15,850 bases of DNA, taken from the NCBI GenBank assembly GCA_021161165.1, contig JAGHBF010000090.1, forward strand, positions 1 through 15,850, given 5' to 3'. Made by a program: the position numbers and the translations under genes. Under the pieces are notes generated by a model, which was not told the origin of the DNA, did no database searches, and saw nothing but the letters and a program-made list of their open reading frames with translations. How positions within the stretch are numbered: the stretch's first letter is position 1; each line of letters starts with the position of its first letter. The stretch comes from Candidatus Aminicenantota bacterium (GTDB lineage: Bacteria > Acidobacteriota > Aminicenantia > S016-38). Positions 15,311 to 15,850 of the stretch are shown here, piece after piece.

Positions 15311-15338
15311 TAATAGTAACAAAAAACTAAAAAGTCAA
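15310..15338 (-). promoter_or_regulatory. Sigma-70-type promoter of the dcw operon
   Basis: TTGACT (-35, 15338-15333), a 17-base T-rich spacer and TATTAT (-10, 15315-15310) lie in the gap after def. Each hexamer has five of six consensus bases and the spacing is optimal. The transcription start is predicted near 15303, giving a leader of only about 12 bases before the mraZ ATG. This is the only clear promoter in the mraZ-to-hutI run. Confidence 0.75.
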
Positions 15339-15341
15339 GGG

Positions 15342-15359
15342 AAAATGAGAAAAAATGAG
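15342..15359 (-). repeat. Two CTCATTTT direct repeats upstream of the -35 box
   Basis: CTCATTTT occurs at 15359-15352 and again at 15349-15342, a 10-base period, directly upstream of the -35 hexamer and just past the def stop. The position would suit an UP-like element or a second regulator, but two short T-rich copies could also be chance. Confidence 0.3.
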
Positions 15360-15363
15360 GGTT

Positions 15364-15850
15364 TTAAGAAAGATTCAGGGTCTTTTTTAATTTTTTTATT
15401 GCAATTCTTTTTTTTAGAGGGCTGAGTCTGTCAATGAAAAGCACTCCGTCGAGATGGTCAACTTCATGACAGAAAACTCTTGCCAGAAGACCTTCTGCTT
15501 CGATTTCTCTTTCTTTCCCATTCAGGTCATATCCTTTAACGAGTATTCTGTAGGGTCTTTTTACATTGTCGACCACTCCGGGAAGACTAAGGCATCCTTC
15601 TTCGCCTATCTCTTCCCCTTCTTTTTCCTTTATCTCTGGATTTATCATTACTATAAGTTCTTTGGGGTCTTCTCCAACGGAAAGGTCGACAGTTATAAGC
15701 CTTATAGATTCTCCTATCTGTGGAGCTGCAAGGCCTATCCCCGGAGCTTCATGCATCGTTTCCACCATCTCTCTGGAAAGCTCCACAATTTCACCGTTTA
15801 TTTCTTTGATTTCTGAGGCCTTTTTTCTTAAAACCTCATCTCCATATTTC
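15364..15850 (-). CDS. def: Peptide deformylase (5' end cut by right edge)
   Basis: Metal-dependent (usually Fe2+) hydrolase that removes the formyl group from the N-terminal methionine of new proteins at the ribosome. The frame is open to the window edge: residues reading KYGDEVLRKKASEI precede the first internal start at 15786 and match the usual N-terminal region, so about 161 residues are visible and only a handful are missing. The three catalytic motifs are intact: GIGLAAPQIG (motif I), EGCLSLPG (motif II, Cys metal ligand) and CHEVDHLDG (motif III, HExxH-type with two His ligands and the catalytic Glu). It ends with a basic tail. It lies upstream of mraZ on the same strand, 72 bases away, with no terminator seen between, so some read-through into the division operon is possible. 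Confidence 0.95.
   Translation of the reverse strand, partial: KYGDEVLRKKASEIKEINGEIVELSREMVETMHEAPGIGLAAPQIGESIRLITVDLSVGEDPKELIVMINPEIKEKEGEEIGEEGCLSLPGVVDNVKRPYRILVKGYDLNGKEREIEAEGLLARVFCHEVDHLDGVLFIDRLSPLKKRIAIKKLKKTLNLS

Noticed and set aside
15364..15786. A short deformylase starting with GTG at 15786
   Set aside because: The frame continues to the window edge with typical N-terminal deformylase sequence, so the GTG is an internal valine codon.

Overview
This window is a bacterial chromosome segment dominated by a compact division and cell-wall (dcw) operon on the minus strand. Thirteen genes run from mraZ at the right to hutI at the left: mraZ, rsmH, ftsL, ftsI, murE, murF, murD, ftsW, murC, ftsQ, ftsA, ftsZ, hutI. 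Nearly every neighbouring pair overlaps by 1 to 17 bases. The only non-coding bases between mraZ and hutI are the two between ftsA and ftsZ. Upstream of mraZ on the same strand is def (peptide deformylase), which is cut by the right edge. At the left, on the plus strand, are the C-terminal half of efp (elongation factor P), cut by the left edge, and an FHA-GGDEF diguanylate cyclase gene that converges on hutI and overlaps its 3' end.

The operon encodes the cytoplasmic ligases that build the peptide stem (MurC, MurD, MurE of the meso-diaminopimelate type, MurF), the septal peptidoglycan polymerase/transpeptidase pair (FtsW, FtsI) with its bitopic partners FtsL and FtsQ, and the cytoskeletal pair FtsA/FtsZ. 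A good sigma-70-type promoter (TTGACT, 17 bases, TATTAT) lies in the 72-base gap between def and mraZ. It is followed by four G-rich units at exact 10-base spacing that match the known MraZ-box style and run into the mraZ coding sequence, so the operon is probably autoregulated by MraZ.

Three things depart from the textbook layout. (1) mraY, murG and murB are absent, although the genes that usually flank them are fused edge to edge. (2) The last gene is hutI, a well-conserved imidazolonepropionase of histidine degradation; its ATG directly follows the ftsZ stop codon. (3) FtsZ is divergent at several positions usually conserved in the family (the R142-equivalent, the Asn of the NxDxxD synergy loop, and the C-terminal peptide), while keeping the GGGTGTG signature and both catalytic Asp residues.

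The organism is a bacterium with meso-DAP peptidoglycan, moderately AT-rich DNA, strong Shine-Dalgarno sites and a preference for AGA/AGG arginine codons. It is not an obvious member of a model phylum. An Acidobacteriota/Aminicenantes-like or other deep-branching, perhaps thermophilic lineage is a guess only. There are no RNA genes, CRISPR arrays, insertion sequences or gene-free stretches longer than 300 bases.
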